NCBI GenBank assembly: GCA_028583405.1 | Contig: CM053249.1 | Location: 40,760,999-40,824,998, forward strand | Reading direction: 5' to 3' | Length of the DNA: 64,000 bases | Source: Pogonophryne albipinna | Lineage: Eukaryota; Chordata; Actinopteri; Perciformes; Artedidraconidae | Shown: positions 1 to 11,719 of the stretch, one piece after another | Position numbering within the stretch: the first letter of the stretch is position 1 | How the letters are laid out: every line of letters starts with the position of its first letter | Notes under the pieces: generated by a model | The model's input: only the letters and a program-made list of their open reading frames with translations | What the model was told of the DNA's origin: nothing | Databases searched by the model: none | Translations under genes and position numbers: made by a program

Positions 1-208
1 AAGAATAAATAAATGCATAAATAAATATGGAAAAAAATACACCAATGTATAAATAAATAAATAAAAGTCGAAAATAAAACAGAACACACGTTATTATATA
101 TCTTTCATTTATTTCTACATTTACGCGACATACATTTATTTATTTATGTATTTATGTGTCCGTATGCTAATGAGGTGGGCGGTCCTAACCTCAGTCTGAA
201 GCAGGATT
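1..208 (+). repeat. Left terminal inverted repeat (incomplete)
   Basis: The outer part is ATAAATAAA-type simple sequence. The inner 100 bases are unique sequence that includes ATGCTAATGAGGTGGGCGG and end at GCAGGATT. The same sequence appears inverted at 9150-9344. Homology stops sharply at 208/9150, which marks the inner boundary. Confidence 0.9.
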
Positions 209-351
209 GGTTACAGGAGTGTGTGAACATTTCTGGCAGAGGGCTCTACTACTAACGCCTGGCTAACCGCGCTGATTCGAATGCAGGAGCTTTACTGTTT
301 AGCCCTTATCTTTATACATCCATGGTTTATCCACAGTTGTAAGGTTTATTT

Positions 352-3300
352 ATGGATATTGGTTTAAGAGCCATTGGAGATCATTTACGATCATTAGCGG
401 ACCATTTAGAGAACGGAGAACCAAAAGACTATGTCCAGTTTCGTGTGGAACGATGTATAGAGGACTTGGCTCAGCTAGACATGGATGTGGATGTTAACCC
501 AGCTGTGTTTGAGAGTCTTCAAGAGGTTGCCCGCCAACTTGAAATCCTCTCGGAAACAGAGGAGGCGACCCTTGGGCGTTCATCTTACATGTTGCCCCTA
601 AATGTTATTGAAGCACATCTTCGTTGGGGCCACACCGCTGAGGACATCGCGCAGGTGTTCGGGGTGTGCGAAAGAACAATTCGTCGGAGGATGACACAGA
701 ACGGGATACGGTAGGTTTAATCCGCATTCTTTCACGTTTTTTGTCTGGATTTTCTTACTTTTATTGTTTTGGCGTAGGCTATATCAGTATACACATTTGT
801 TAGACGCATTAACTTGTGTTTAGTAATGATAACGTTTCATTAGCCTACATTTTCTCCATCCAAATTAGCCTACTTGTTTATAGATTGTTTACATATTTAT
901 TAAAATGGTAATAGGCAATTTATATGTTAAAACCAATACATCAGATAGACATGTGTCGGGGCAAAGATACAAACATGCTTTGTATGTATGCAAAGGTATC
1001 ATTACCTCAGACATGATGTAGGCCTAATAATAGTAATGAGGTTTAAGAGACCAGCTAATTTGTTTCAGATGACACCTAAATCTTTCAGTGCAGGTTAGTA
1101 CAGAGCAACACACTCATTCTGATGTGTTTTGATTGTACAGTGCAAAAGGTGACTATTGTTTATTGTGACTTACTATTGTTTCGTTATTTTTGATGATCAG
1201 GGTCCAAGATCTATTCACTCTGTTAGATGACAACAGTTTGGATGAAACTGTTACCCAAATTCTGCAGCATCATCCCAACTCTGGATACAAAATGATGGTG
1301 GGGCACCTGAATGCACGAGGGATACGCATACAAAGTAAGGGATTGTTATTATTATAATAATCCTCCATGCAGTGTTTTTTTTTTACTACTTGATAATGAA
1401 TCACATTATTCTGGCATATTTAGGAATGCTTTACTTTTCATTATGTTGCAGTACACCATATCTCTGCATTGTCCCGAATATAACAGGACAGCGTGTCCAG
1501 GAATCCATGCGGCGCGTTGATCCAGGTGGAGTTTTGATTCGCACTCTGCAGCTGAACCCAAGAAGGCGCAGGAAGTACTTTACCAGCACCGAACAGTTTA
1601 TGGCACATCGACGGAAATCACAAACTGATTAGGTATAGTATAATCATTAACACTCTCAAGCATTGCTCAAACATCCACTTCACTACAGTTACAAAAGATG
1701 GGCCCATCCAAAGTGTTATTATCAATCAGCTTCAATGCAAACCAGACTTCAAGATTCAAAGGCTTTATTGTCATATGCATGATAGCTTTTTGTATTGGTT
1801 GGTTATGAAAATCTGAAGTTTCAGTCTCCTCTAACAACGCAACATACAATATTCTGTAGACATAAAAACAAGTTAAAACACTGCAAGAAGAAATATAAAT
1901 AAAATATAAATGAAATGTATCAAATGATTAATTGCACCAAATTCCTCTGCATGCAAATTACTTTTACTATCAAAATTAAGATGATTTGTTTTGTAATTAT
2001 AACTTTTAGTAGGGTAAGGCCTTTTAAATGTGTAAATGTCTGTACATACATTAGTGGATTGACCTTAATGTGTGCCTATACATATCCCTTTAGGTGGCGT
2101 TTTGTTGTGCATGGTGGTATTGAAGGCTTTAGTCGTCTCATCGTGTACTGGAGTGCTGCCACCAACAATCGGGCAGCAACAGTTTTAAGAAGCTTTTTGG
2201 AAGCCGCCAAAGTCTACGGTGTGCCATCACGTGTGAGGTCAGATAAAGGTGGAGAAAATGTTGACGTTGCTACATGGTGGCAAACCGAGGAGAGAACAGG
2301 AATGCACACATTGCTGGCAGGAGTGTCCATAATCAAAGGTACCTTAAACTTCAAGTCAAACTTTTATCAAATTAAGTCTTTGGTAAAGATTGCAATGTCA
2401 ACTATATGTCTTTAGCTATTATTAATTTTATTTTTGTTCGTCTTCCTCTGTGAGATAAAACCATAGAAATAAAAAAGTTATATTTCTATAATACAAACAC
2501 TATAATTATGACACCAACTGTATAATTTGACAAGAAGGATAACAATATTTTTCAAACATCTATTTAGTGGAAGTCCCAGCACGTTGCATGACCGGGCAAA
2601 TTACTGTTGGAACTTGGATTTTGAATGTATTTTCCAGCCAAGAGAACCTCACATTAATATTGAACCACAACAGTTAATGTGGCATAAATATGGCATTACT
2701 CCGTCTTTTTTTATACATCCATATGTTCAGCTGATATATTTCCTGATCCAGTTTCAACAAAGCTTACAGTAGAAAAACCTCACCCAAGTTTGATGAACTT
2801 TGCTCAAGCAAAATGTTGTTTGCTAAATCCAACTTCCAGCTTTTTTCCAGAGGCATTATTGTGCACTTCACTTAATCAGGAACATTTTCCTATTGAAATC
2901 GGCAAAAATGTTAATACTTAGCTTCTAATTAATGTAATTCAATTCTAAATGTACTTACCATTTGTAGTATAGGTGAAAGGTGATATTTTGCATGTATGTT
3001 ATTTTTTTTTGTTCACTTAGCAGACTAAATATTTTCCTTCCTTTTTCCTCAAAAGGATAGAAAGGCTCTGGAGAGACGTTTATGTGGGAGTGCTGGATCT
3101 CTTCTACACAATGTTTTTCAACCTAGAGAGAGAAGGCCTTCTCAATCCTGACTGAAGTGTATCTCTATGCTCTGCACTGGTGCTTTGTGCCCCACATGCA
3201 GAAGCACCTGCAGTTTTTCCAGCAAGGCTGGAACTGCCACCGACTAAGCACTGAGGGAAACCGGTCCCCACTGCAACTGTGGACTCGCCATGAGCCTGAG

Positions 3301-4031
3301 GCCCAGCAGGAACCTATACCGGTTTGATTGTATTCAATAGTTTTATTTTGACTTTGACTTTACTTTCCTACATGGGACCATGTTAACACTAATACCCACT
3401 TTTTCTGTCATTACACAAACTGTTTAAAACAAACAATACAAGGGAGGTCCATTCCAAAGTGCATATAGTTGCACAATGTAACAAATAGTGGCCTGTTGTC
3501 GAGGAAACTGAATGTGATGGAATTATTTTATTCTGCATATCATCGGCACTTTAAACACTTCTATGAGGTATTCCTAAAATGCTGTGATCAACCAGAACAA
3601 GCGGTTAAGGAAGATAGTGATACATCAGGGCTTTCTGCTCTCTCTAATTATTTGATTGATGTCATAGTTGTTCATGAGACATTAATCAGGAATTCCAGGA
3701 GATGATACAAAACTTTAGGTTATATAAAATGAATTAACTGACAAATATATTAAAACTTTGATTTTGGTTGACTCTAACTTTAGCTCTTGCAATTGCAGGT
3801 TGACATTGAGTTTGGAGTTGACTGGACTGGACCATGTGCTCATCGCCAGCCTCATGTTGTGGTTCCTGAAGTTCAGCTGCAACTTCACTGACTGACCAGG
3901 AAGTAAAAAGACTTCCAGACCCTGATGGCCCTCTGTCCAATGTGTGGAATGTCTATGTACAAACTGTGGGCTTATTGACTGAAATGTGTGTGTATCAAAA
4001 GGCTGTTGCTGTGGGAAATGTAGTCTTTTAA
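352..4031 (+). pseudogene. Integrase-core (DDE) transposase gene, six exons, decayed
   Basis: Exons readable from GT-AG sites are 352-710, 1201-1334, 1487-1632, 2094-2338, 3056-about 3322 and 3799-4031. Exon 1 gives an N-terminal helical region and an HTH (AEDIAQVFGVCERTIRRRM). The rve-type core follows with all three acidic residues visible: D in WHIDGNHKLIR (frame-shifted, near 1610), D in [12 protein letters not shown] and E in RIERLWRDV. The C-terminal tail includes FGVDWTGPCAH and PDPDGPLSNVWN. The family is the eukaryotic integrase-core protein common in fish and cnidarian genomes. Frame changes near 1570, 2315, 3150 and 3880 mean this copy cannot make full-length protein. It is the likely mobilisation enzyme of the surrounding element and faces the HECT gene tail to tail. 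Confidence 0.82.
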
Positions 4032-4483
4032 AGTTTCGACTAGGACGATTAGGTGACAATATTTGACTGAGTTACATGAAGACGTTGGTACCAAGATTCA
4101 GTATATTTCGATTTGAATACAATAAAAATTAAATGGTAATGAAATTACGTTCAGTAGTCATTTTAAACATGTGTTGCACTGAACCATATGCTTGTGAATC
4201 AACACTTACTGTAATGCATCAAGAAATATACATTTGTTACAGTTAATGAACATTTTGTAACCAATATCAATTTAAAACTTTGAAAATATATAAAGATAAA
4301 CATGCTTTCTTTGTTATGTGCAATAACAAGGAAAGCATGTTTATCTTTATATGTTTCAGTGTTACACAAACTGGCCGGAGTAGGCATTAACTGAGTTTTT
4401 TTTCCTCTCTGAAAACATACATTTTTGGCCGGCCAAACAAAAGACAACAAATCTTACACAAGTACTAAGGTGTGTCCGTCTCG
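4032..4483. other. Gap between the two convergent transposon genes, with a hairpin
   Basis: This is A/T-rich sequence without a supported exon. The notable content is a perfect-looking inverted repeat: 30-nt arms at 4288-4317 and 4323-4352 separated by the 5-nt loop GTGCA. The arms differ at one position, which would be a G-U pair in RNA. The hairpin lies near the middle of the space between the two stop codons, where both transcripts would end or overlap. Confidence 0.85.
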
Positions 4484-7400
4484 TCAGACCATTCCGAACC
4501 CAGTTTCAGTGCTCCAAATAGCAGCAAGAATGTCCCTTTCAAACGTACAGTACTCTTTGTAATGTCCTGGAAGTGTCAGCTGGTGAAAGCATGTGGAAGA
4601 GCTGGGGAAGTTGCTCTCCACCACGGTCACATCCAGGCCATGTCTAGGAAGCACGTTCCATCCTATCCAGAACTGCACAAGTTTCCCAAGGATAAGAGGA
4701 GATGCTTTATAAAACAGAGAATAAATTCATTTTATTATAATTGCTTTCAGTTAATAGTTAAATAACAATAATGTTACTTAAATTACGCCTTGGATTGTTA
4801 CTGTAGCTGAAAATCCACGGTTAAACATAAAAACAGAGGAAGCGCAGCTTTCGTTATAATAATTACAAAGTTTCAGTAAACAAAGCTTGAAGACGTTGTT
4901 TTACCCATCTCAATAAATGTGCGCAGGAATCCTGTGAGCCTACAGGAATCCTCCAAAGAGACTTCACTGTCTTCATCCTCATCCTGTGTGGGCCAGTTTA
5001 TCTTCTCCAAGACCATCTGACAGATTTAATTTTGAAAGGAGCCCAGTGAAAGCACAATAATAAACAGAACATACAAGAAACTGCAGGTTTTGCTGTGTAG
5101 CAGCAGAGTAGTCTAAAGATACAGTTGTTCTATTGGTTTAGCTCCTTTTAAGCAGCAAGTAGCATCATTTCATTTAAAAATATGTTTGCGTATGTGAATG
5201 TTTGTTATAATAAACTTAAAGCAATGGAGGTCTGAGAGTAGTAAATAAACCCAATTTCTAACTCCTGTGAGTTAGGAGGAAGGATTTGACTGAGCAGCAT
5301 GAGATCACTTACCCGTGGTGTGCACTGCAAATCAGATGCTCTTGGAAAGAGAAGGGGAATCGTGTCTTTCCTCTCCGTTAGCAGAGGCCAGATCAGTGTC
5401 TCTTTTAAACCCCTTCGTAACTGCTTGACTTGTCTGGAGGTTCTTCAGAAAAGCAAAGCAGCCTGATTTATCTAATAGCCCAATAAGCATGTTTTAATAC
5501 ACGTATTAACATCCAAATATGTATTTAACAAAAAAGCTAAAATGTGATATGCCAAAATTAGGTCCTACTTCAAAACTTCAACTGTGATTAGTCAGTCTGA
5601 TTCATATGACCTGTTAAGTACAGAATACTCACAGCATGGAGGATCAGTTTATCAAAAAACCATCTCCTGTTGTCACATGTGACTAGAGGCAAATCCCAGG
5701 ACAGTGCCAACTCATTGATGAGCTTTTTTTCTTCTAATGATAATTCTGCTGTTCCCTCCAGCTAATAATGGCAAGTAGAATGAATTTGATAAGAATCGTT
5801 AATTTCTCAATACTTGTATAAACATTCAACTTTGATACAACATAAGAAGTTTAACTTATAATCAGCATGTTAGTAGTTGGTAACCTGTAAAAGCTATGTT
5901 TTGTCAAAAAACATCTTATAGGAGGACATCTGTAAGTGTTCTAATGATATTTAATATATCAGTGCATGGTGTTTTATAATGCTTCAGTAACCCCTGCTGG
6001 TGCAAAGTGTAGCCACTTGATGTTAACAGTATCTGAAAGTAGATCAGCTAAATAAATAATATCCAAAGGTTGAATAATAAAATAGGTTAGAAAAAAATTG
6101 AACATACCAACTTGATTGTCTCACGGATATCAAGGTCAACACAGTCCTTAATATCTATTGTGGCTTCTTCCGGGGATCCACCAAAGAGCACATGCAGGAC
6201 AGCTGGGCTCAGTCCACCTAGGCATGGCCCATCATGGAGGAATGAATGTCCAATCATTCGGCCAGCAACAACAAAGCAGTCACTCTCCAAAAGGAGATGA
6301 GAAGTGGAGGGAATCAGATGATCTTGTTCTCCTTCAAAAAGAAGAGTTCCTCCAGGCACTTCAAATATAGGAAAACAGTCAAAGTAAATTGATAGTAAAG
6401 TAAAGGACATAGATATTCAACTATCACAAAGCATTAGTAAAGGAATGATCAAACCGCCACTGGATACTGGTTGATCCTGTAGAAACCTACATGTTCACAG
6501 CAGCTACAATCACATCAGGTTTTAGGAATACGTTTTGTTTTCTGGGGTTAAGGGACAGATCTGTGTTCAGCCTGGAACTGGTACAAAAACACACATAACT
6601 TAGTGGCTGAGACCCAGCGGTCAGCCATAGTAAATATTTACTTACCAAACTTCATCTCAAAACCAGCCTGAAGTTTTGACATGATGGTTGCAAAGAAATG
6701 TCGAGTCACACCATCACCAATTGCTGGATCTCCTGAAAAATGTAAACACACACTACAGACATCAGTTTAACGAAAATAGGGTTTGTTCATTTTTTTATCT
6801 TAGGTTTTGTTTGTAACCGAATTACCCTTAAGTGTGCATGTCAAGGGGCAAGCCCACTCAACATTTGCCTTCTTATAAAAAGTAAGGACTGCTCTTTCCC
6901 TTTCCTCTGCACTGTCTCCAAGATCCATAGTAAGACACAAGGATTTTCCAGTTGCATGCTGGCTTAAAATGTCTTCTTTAAACATCTTTGCTGCCTCTGT
7001 GGGATCTGGCGCTATTTTCCAATCTAAAAATAGTTTAAAAGGTTTCCAAATTAATATTGGATCAAGTGAAATGTAGAGAGCAACAACTTATTGCAATACA
7101 TGATGTACTTAATAAAGGATGTTACTTAAGCCACTTTCCTCAGTGGGATCGATGTCAACTACCTCAGGAGAAGGCAACATTTCCTGAGGTGGCACCGAGT
7201 GTCTTGTGTTCCTGGCCCTTGTTGTCTCATTTCCCTGTGCTCCTGTGAACGTGCTTTCAAATGTAACTTGACTTCCGGAGGCCCTTTCAGTTGTCAACTC
7301 AATCCGTACCTCACCGCTGCTCTGTGATGGTCTAGTGTAAAAAGAGGTCATTTCTGTTACTCAGTCTAGTATACTTTACATTACATATCGCACTCTAGAA

Positions 7401-9054
7401 AAAGATGGGCATATAAATAGAATGACAAGTAAACCAAATGTTACTTTTCCTCAAAACCAACATCCATAATGTATATCTTTCATATTTAAATGTATTATCG
7501 AGGACAGCAAAATATGGCGTTACAGAGGGATTGTTGGAACACAAAGTACTAATATCTGGCCCCATAATTATAAAACCTCAGATGTGCTGATATGTCAAAA
7601 TGTTTTACATCCATTTGCAGCATCCCACAGCCTTATGCTTATTGGTTATTGTGTGTCTACACATGCAGTTGCAGTGTGCCTGGCGAATGTGATGTTTAGT
7701 TCTGTAGAGAGTAATACCTCATGCAGTTATTGCTGTGATCCTTGATTCTGGAAAAGGGGAACTCCTCTCCACAGATGACACATTTCTGATTTGGTCCAAT
7801 TAACACGTTGTCGCCTTCTGATCGACATGCCTGTAAACAAAATAGTTTTAAACTACATCACAAGCGAACAATTATGTTACTGTAAGTCACAGATTCCACT
7901 TTAATATTGTGACACCACTATAGAAGTGAGGAACTTACAGGGTCCAAATTCAGGGTTCTTTGCATTGGTCTAATGAAAACCGTAGCATGGCCAATCTGGG
8001 TCTGAGGGTCCTTCAAATATCTGACATAGTAACCCTCATTGGGACAGGGGATCACAATCAAGTGGCGACTTCTCGTAGTGCCAGATATTTTTAGCAACTC
8101 GAAACCGCCACCATTCCGCAGTTTTGGATAGGCATCCATCAAGAATTCGAGGAATTCATTTGAATCTGTATGGCTGCCTAGAAATAGGTGATACACATAA
8201 GAGATCTAACATAAAGATAATGTTATGATTGTAAGGGTAACTCAATATATTTATATATCACAAATGTACATTTACCATAAAAAATACACAGAAAAGGAAA
8301 GAGCGATTGATAATTGTCATTCTAATGACTGACAGACCTTTAAATGTGAGCCGTTTTTCCCCTAAGCCAGCAGCAGCGAGTCTTTCTTTGGCGTATCGGT
8401 TGGGGACTAAGGCTGCATTCTTGTCCTCAAGGCAACAGAAAAAATGGGTATAAGAATGCAGGTGTGCAGGACCAGAAAGGGTTTGCCGCCCTGCCGTCCT
8501 CCTCCCTCCCATGTAGGGGCCAAACAGTCTTGAAACTTCGGCTAGGATCAAGTTAAGAAGATAAGCAATATTGAGTGCAAGGAAATTATGATTCAACGAG
8601 AATCCAGGGGGAAAATGTTGTTTACCATTAGCATCACACACTATAAATATAATGATCCCTTCAAGCTGGTGGACAGAAACTGAATCAAATAACTTGTCAT
8701 TGGCGATATAAACTTAGTAAACTGATCGGATTTGCATTAAAAATAGTTTGATGCAAAGACCTACCGTCCACTGGGTGTCTGGGAGTCCCGTTATGTAACG
8801 GATGAGGAGGAGGAGGAGGAGGAGGAGGAGGAGGAGACGAAACTGGCACGTTAGCGGTCCTTGGTGCTGCACAAAACATAACATAGCGCCACATTGGGTA
8901 CAAAACTGTACATTGGCATTTTAACACACAGGTCAGTTTTTTTACATTGTTATATCAGTCTTACACTAGACCTAAACATGAGTCACTTACAGTTTTCAAG
9001 CTGGTTAGCCGCATCCCGCAGAAGGTCTGCCAGCGCCCTTCCAGCCGAAGCCAT
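4484..9054 (-). CDS. HECT-domain E3 ubiquitin-protein ligase-like gene (G2E3-like), 13 exons, carried in transposon
   Basis: Exons from GT-AG sites are 9054-8991, 8866-8765, 8541-8338, 8177-7939, 7830-7718, 7331-7126, 7023-6826, 6732-6646, 6358-6108, 5761-5633, about 5442-5313, 5016-4905 and 4704-4484, giving roughly 684 aa. Features in order: start MASAGRALADLLRDAANQLE, a polyproline run (a GAG repeat on +), the segment GGGFELLKISGTTRSRH, a C2HC-like zinc motif (CVICGEEF...HSNNC), then a HECT domain from about residue 310 to the end. The C-lobe STCFHQLTLPGHY holds the catalytic cysteine near residue 650. It resembles the fish proteins annotated as G2/M phase-specific E3 ligase-like. All junctions are in phase except the one into exon 11. 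The alternative acceptor near 5460 keeps phase but meets an in-frame TGA. The gene is therefore nearly intact but may be inactive. Its cellular role is unknown. Confidence 0.8.
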
Positions 9055-9149
9055 TATTAGCGAGTTGCCGTGGGTGTACACTGTACACAGAATGTACAGA
9101 TGTGACTTGCCACGAATCTATTGCTTCTGCCTGGCTCCAACAATTGGCG

Positions 9150-9512
9150 AATCCTGCTTCAGACTGAGGTTAGGACCGCCCACCTCATTAGCATACGGAC
9201 ACATAAATACATAAATAAATAAAGTTATGTCGAGTAAATGTAGAAATAAATGAAAGATATATAATAACGTGTCTTCTGTTTTATTTTCGACTTTTATTTA
9301 TTTATTTATACATTGGTGTATTTATTTCCATATTTATTTATTCTTTTATTTATTTATTTGTGTATTAATTTCAACATTTATTTATTTCTGTATTTATTTC
9401 GTCATTTATTTATTCCTGTATTTATTTATTCCTGTATTTATTTATTTACGTATTTATTTATTTATTCCTGTATTTCTTCATACATTTATTTACACATTTA
9501 TTTATTTATTTA
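9150..9512 (-). repeat. Right terminal inverted repeat with A/T minisatellite outer part
   Basis: Bases 9150-9344 are the inverted copy of the left repeat. From 9345 to about 9512 the sequence is a degenerate array of TTTATTTATTT units broken by short words such as CCTG and ACG. The array is probably the outer part of the same terminal repeat, whose left counterpart would lie outside the window. Confidence 0.8.
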
Positions 9513-9774
9513 TACTTAAGTCATGTTCTGTCCTCCATACTCTTCCTTCACAAGCACTATATATCAATATATAATACTATTCTGAAGCATGCAATGAAAT
9601 AGAAGCAGAAAATGCTGCAGTGTTTGTGATGAACCTTGGTATACATTTCTGAATAAGTCTCAGAACATATTAATTTGATATGGTTGGATATAGTTTTCAG
9701 CTGGAGCAACACTAATACTGAGGCTGATACCCTCCCATTTCTTTGCCGTGAAACATTAATGCAGAAGACAGGCT

Positions 9775-9899
9775 ACCACCTTAATTTGAGGGTGAAGTGT
9801 CTTGCCCAGGGACACAACTACATGCTGACTGCAGTGGGATTTGAACTTGCTATCACCTGATTTGAGGTCCAGCACACTATCCACTGAGCCACAGCCCCC
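9775..9899 (-). mobile_element. tRNA-derived SINE
   Basis: On the minus strand the sequence starts GGGGGCTGTGGCTCAGTGG (box A-like) and has GCAAGTTCAAATCCC (box B-like) about 40 bases on. Next comes TGTCCCTGGGCAAGACACTT, the CCTTGAGCAAGGCAC-type core of fish V-SINE-like families. No tail or flanking duplication could be fixed. Confidence 0.7.
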
Positions 9900-9959
9900 C
9901 ATTAAATCCAAAGATTATAAATCATTCAAAACAGACCCACGCAGTGCATGGTCGAAGTG

Positions 9960-10085
9960 CGCATATTTTACGTACTTAATCATGGGCAGTAACTACAGAC
10001 CCATAGCATTAACATCACACTTGTGTAAATGGATGGAGAAGATGATAGTGTATAGACTATCACATGTCTTAGAACAAAGAGGGTG
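9960..10085 (+). pseudogene. LINE reverse-transcriptase fragment
   Basis: The reading frame gives NYRPIALTSHLCKWMEKMI followed by a VLEQRG-type end. This is the palm-entry motif of RTE/Jockey-type non-LTR reverse transcriptases. No further domain follows, so it is a short dead fragment. Confidence 0.65.
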
Positions 10086-10374
10086 TCATAAATGTTGTAT
10101 TTAATATGTTAATATATTGTTTAATGTTACACTTCACACAAGTCACGACTGTTTGCAGTTAATGTCGTTGCCGTGTGTAACGTTAGTTTATATAATGTGC
10201 AGCGCTTCAAACAGTGTGCTGCCTTAAAGGCATTTTATAATGTTATAATTTGTTTGCAGTTCATAAAGTCACCACTAGGAGTGCTAATGATATTGTTATC
10301 TTTAAGTTCGCCGTTCTTAGCCTCACTTCCGGTATACAGTATCGCCACTTCCGGTTTAGCGTTGGAGAAACGGG

Positions 10375-10753
10375 CCGCGGCCGTTTCTCAATCGCAAGGA
10401 TGCTTGCTTGGTAGCACTTCCTTCAGAAACTAGGCAAGAATCCTTCCTGGCAATCGGAAAACGAAGAGTGGAACAGGCTAGCAAGTGTGCAGGTGTGCGT
10501 CATATGAGAGGCCCCGCCTTACATTTTCCGCCACAGATTTGGGGAAATTGGTCCGTGCGCAAAACATTGATTTGAAGGACATGAAGTCTACCCATGTGCA
10601 GCCTCGAAATTACCCCCAAACCAAGGACGCGGCCTCGGTGGAATTCCAAGTATGCTGGAGATTGGAACAGTCCTTCGGCGGCACTCGATGACGTAGTATC
10701 CTTGAAATATTGGCTTGGAAGCCAGTTTCCTCGCGATTGAGAAACGGCCACGG
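10375..10753. mobile_element. MITE, copy 1 of a TTTCTCAAT family
   Basis: The left end CCGCGGCCGTTTCTCAATCG is repeated inverted at the right end as CGATTGAGAAACGGCCACGG. The interior matches 48516-48887 in opposite orientation, for example GCGTCATATGAGAGGCCCCG and the region around GAACAGTCCTTCGGCGGCAC. It has no coding capacity. The target-site duplication is not clear. Confidence 0.7.
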
Positions 10754-10767
10754 CATGGTCCGAGAGA

Positions 10768-10825
10768 AGAAGAAGAAGAAGAAGAAGAAGAAGAAGAAGA
10801 AGAAGAAGAAGAAGAAGAAGAAGAA
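10768..10825. repeat. (GAA)n microsatellite
   Basis: Uninterrupted GAA/AAG triplets. They create spurious polyleucine and polyphenylalanine reading frames on the other strand. Confidence 0.95.
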
Positions 10826-11054
10826 ACATGGCAGCAACTTTCCCTCTGCTTAATTAATTTCTCCTGTTCAACAGGTTAGTAGTGTGTACACAGATTATGT
10901 CATATTTCGATCTAAGAAGTGTGTTTGAAACTGTTTTATGTGTAGTTAACTTTAATGTAATTCTGTGAGCTACACCACTAGCGTGTGGCTAATGGCGTCC
11001 GCTAGCTTCTTTAACACAGGCTGTTGCTCCCTGAATAATGTAGGGCTCTACTAT

Positions 11055-11175
11055 GTTACTATGTGTATGAGTCCCGTGCACTAGATGTAGATGATGAAGA
11101 GGAGGGGGCCGAGTACTGAACCTTGGGGAACACCTTGGGTGACTGAAGCAGACCCGGCGGCAGGAGTAAGGTTGA
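11055..11175 (-). pseudogene. LINE reverse-transcriptase fragment (GVPQGSVLGP block)
   Basis: On the minus strand the frame reads SVTQGVPQGSVLGPLLFIIYI, the conserved block before the YxDD motif of L2/Rex/Jockey-like reverse transcriptases. It stops directly after this block. An (AG)n tract lies at 11189-11225. Confidence 0.8.
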
Positions 11176-11188
11176 GCAATGGAGAGAA

Positions 11189-11225
<37 letters not shown>
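11189..11225. repeat. (GA)n microsatellite
   Basis: Perfect GA dinucleotide run directly beside the reverse-transcriptase fragment. Confidence 0.95.
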
Positions 11226-11228
<3 letters not shown>

Positions 11229-11719
11229 GCAGAGAGGATGTGCAGCGGTCTGCTTGCGCACAGAGCAGGAGTTTGTGAGAGAGCCGGCTTGAGAGTCAAT
11301 TTCTCTTCAAAATATTATTGATTGCCAGCCTCCCTTGTCCCTGGCTGGCTTGCTAGCTCGTTGGTAACGTAACTGATGTCTTCTAATGTGCCTGCATCTG
11401 GCGCTGAGTTGCCATATTCCTTTCAAGTGTATAAGTGTGAACCACTTCCTGATATCCATTGTTGCAGATAAATATAAATGATAATAGCCAAACTAACCTA
11501 GCAAGAGTAAACTGACAGGCTGCTGTGCCGCATCTCACTCAAAAACCCACACGACTCAACCCAGCGAAAAACCAGTCTCGCGCGCAGCCTTTCATTCTGA
11601 ATTTCATTCAGAATTTCATAGCAAAATAAAAAAATGATATTAAACTAATCTTTCAACATAGTTTAAAACAAAAATAAATATTAGGACAAAGCCCTACAAA
11701 TAACAACAATAAACATAAT
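11226..11719. other. Unassigned stretch
   Basis: I see no gene or recognisable repeat boundary here. The last 100 bases are A/T-rich and include the target site AACATAAT (11712-11719) of the next element. Confidence 0.6.

Larger units (their letters stand above)
1..9512. mobile_element. Large TIR-bounded DNA transposon with integrase and HECT E3-ligase genes (left end cut off)
   Basis: Positions 1-208 and the reverse complement of 9150-9344 are nearly identical, differing by scattered substitutions and a 12-bp insertion near position 15. They face each other as terminal inverted repeats around two convergent intron-containing genes. The + gene has a retroviral-integrase-type DDE core and the - gene a HECT ubiquitin-ligase domain. 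The right repeat continues into an A/T-rich TTTATTTA array to about 9512, so the true left end probably lies before position 1 and no target-site duplication can be read. Integrase-type DDE transposons (Ginger, IS3EU and relatives) are known in animals. I cannot say which family this one belongs to, and I do not recall a described element pairing the integrase with a HECT gene. Confidence 0.8.

Noticed and set aside
2527..2772. 81-codon frame in the integrase intron
   Set aside because: No family similarity. The flanking exons (ending 2338, starting 3056) join in the expected frame without it.
8626..8665. An extra 40-nt exon in the HECT gene (frame LEGIIIFIVCDAN)
   Set aside because: It has splice-like edges, but including it creates an immediate stop. 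Skipping it keeps the frame from exon 2 to the next exon.
9269..9574. Frames rich in YLFIYLF-type residues
   Set aside because: Translation of the TTTATTTA array at the transposon end, not a membrane protein.
10500..10837. Polyleucine and polyphenylalanine reading frames
   Set aside because: They are only translations of the (GAA)n microsatellite on the opposite strand.
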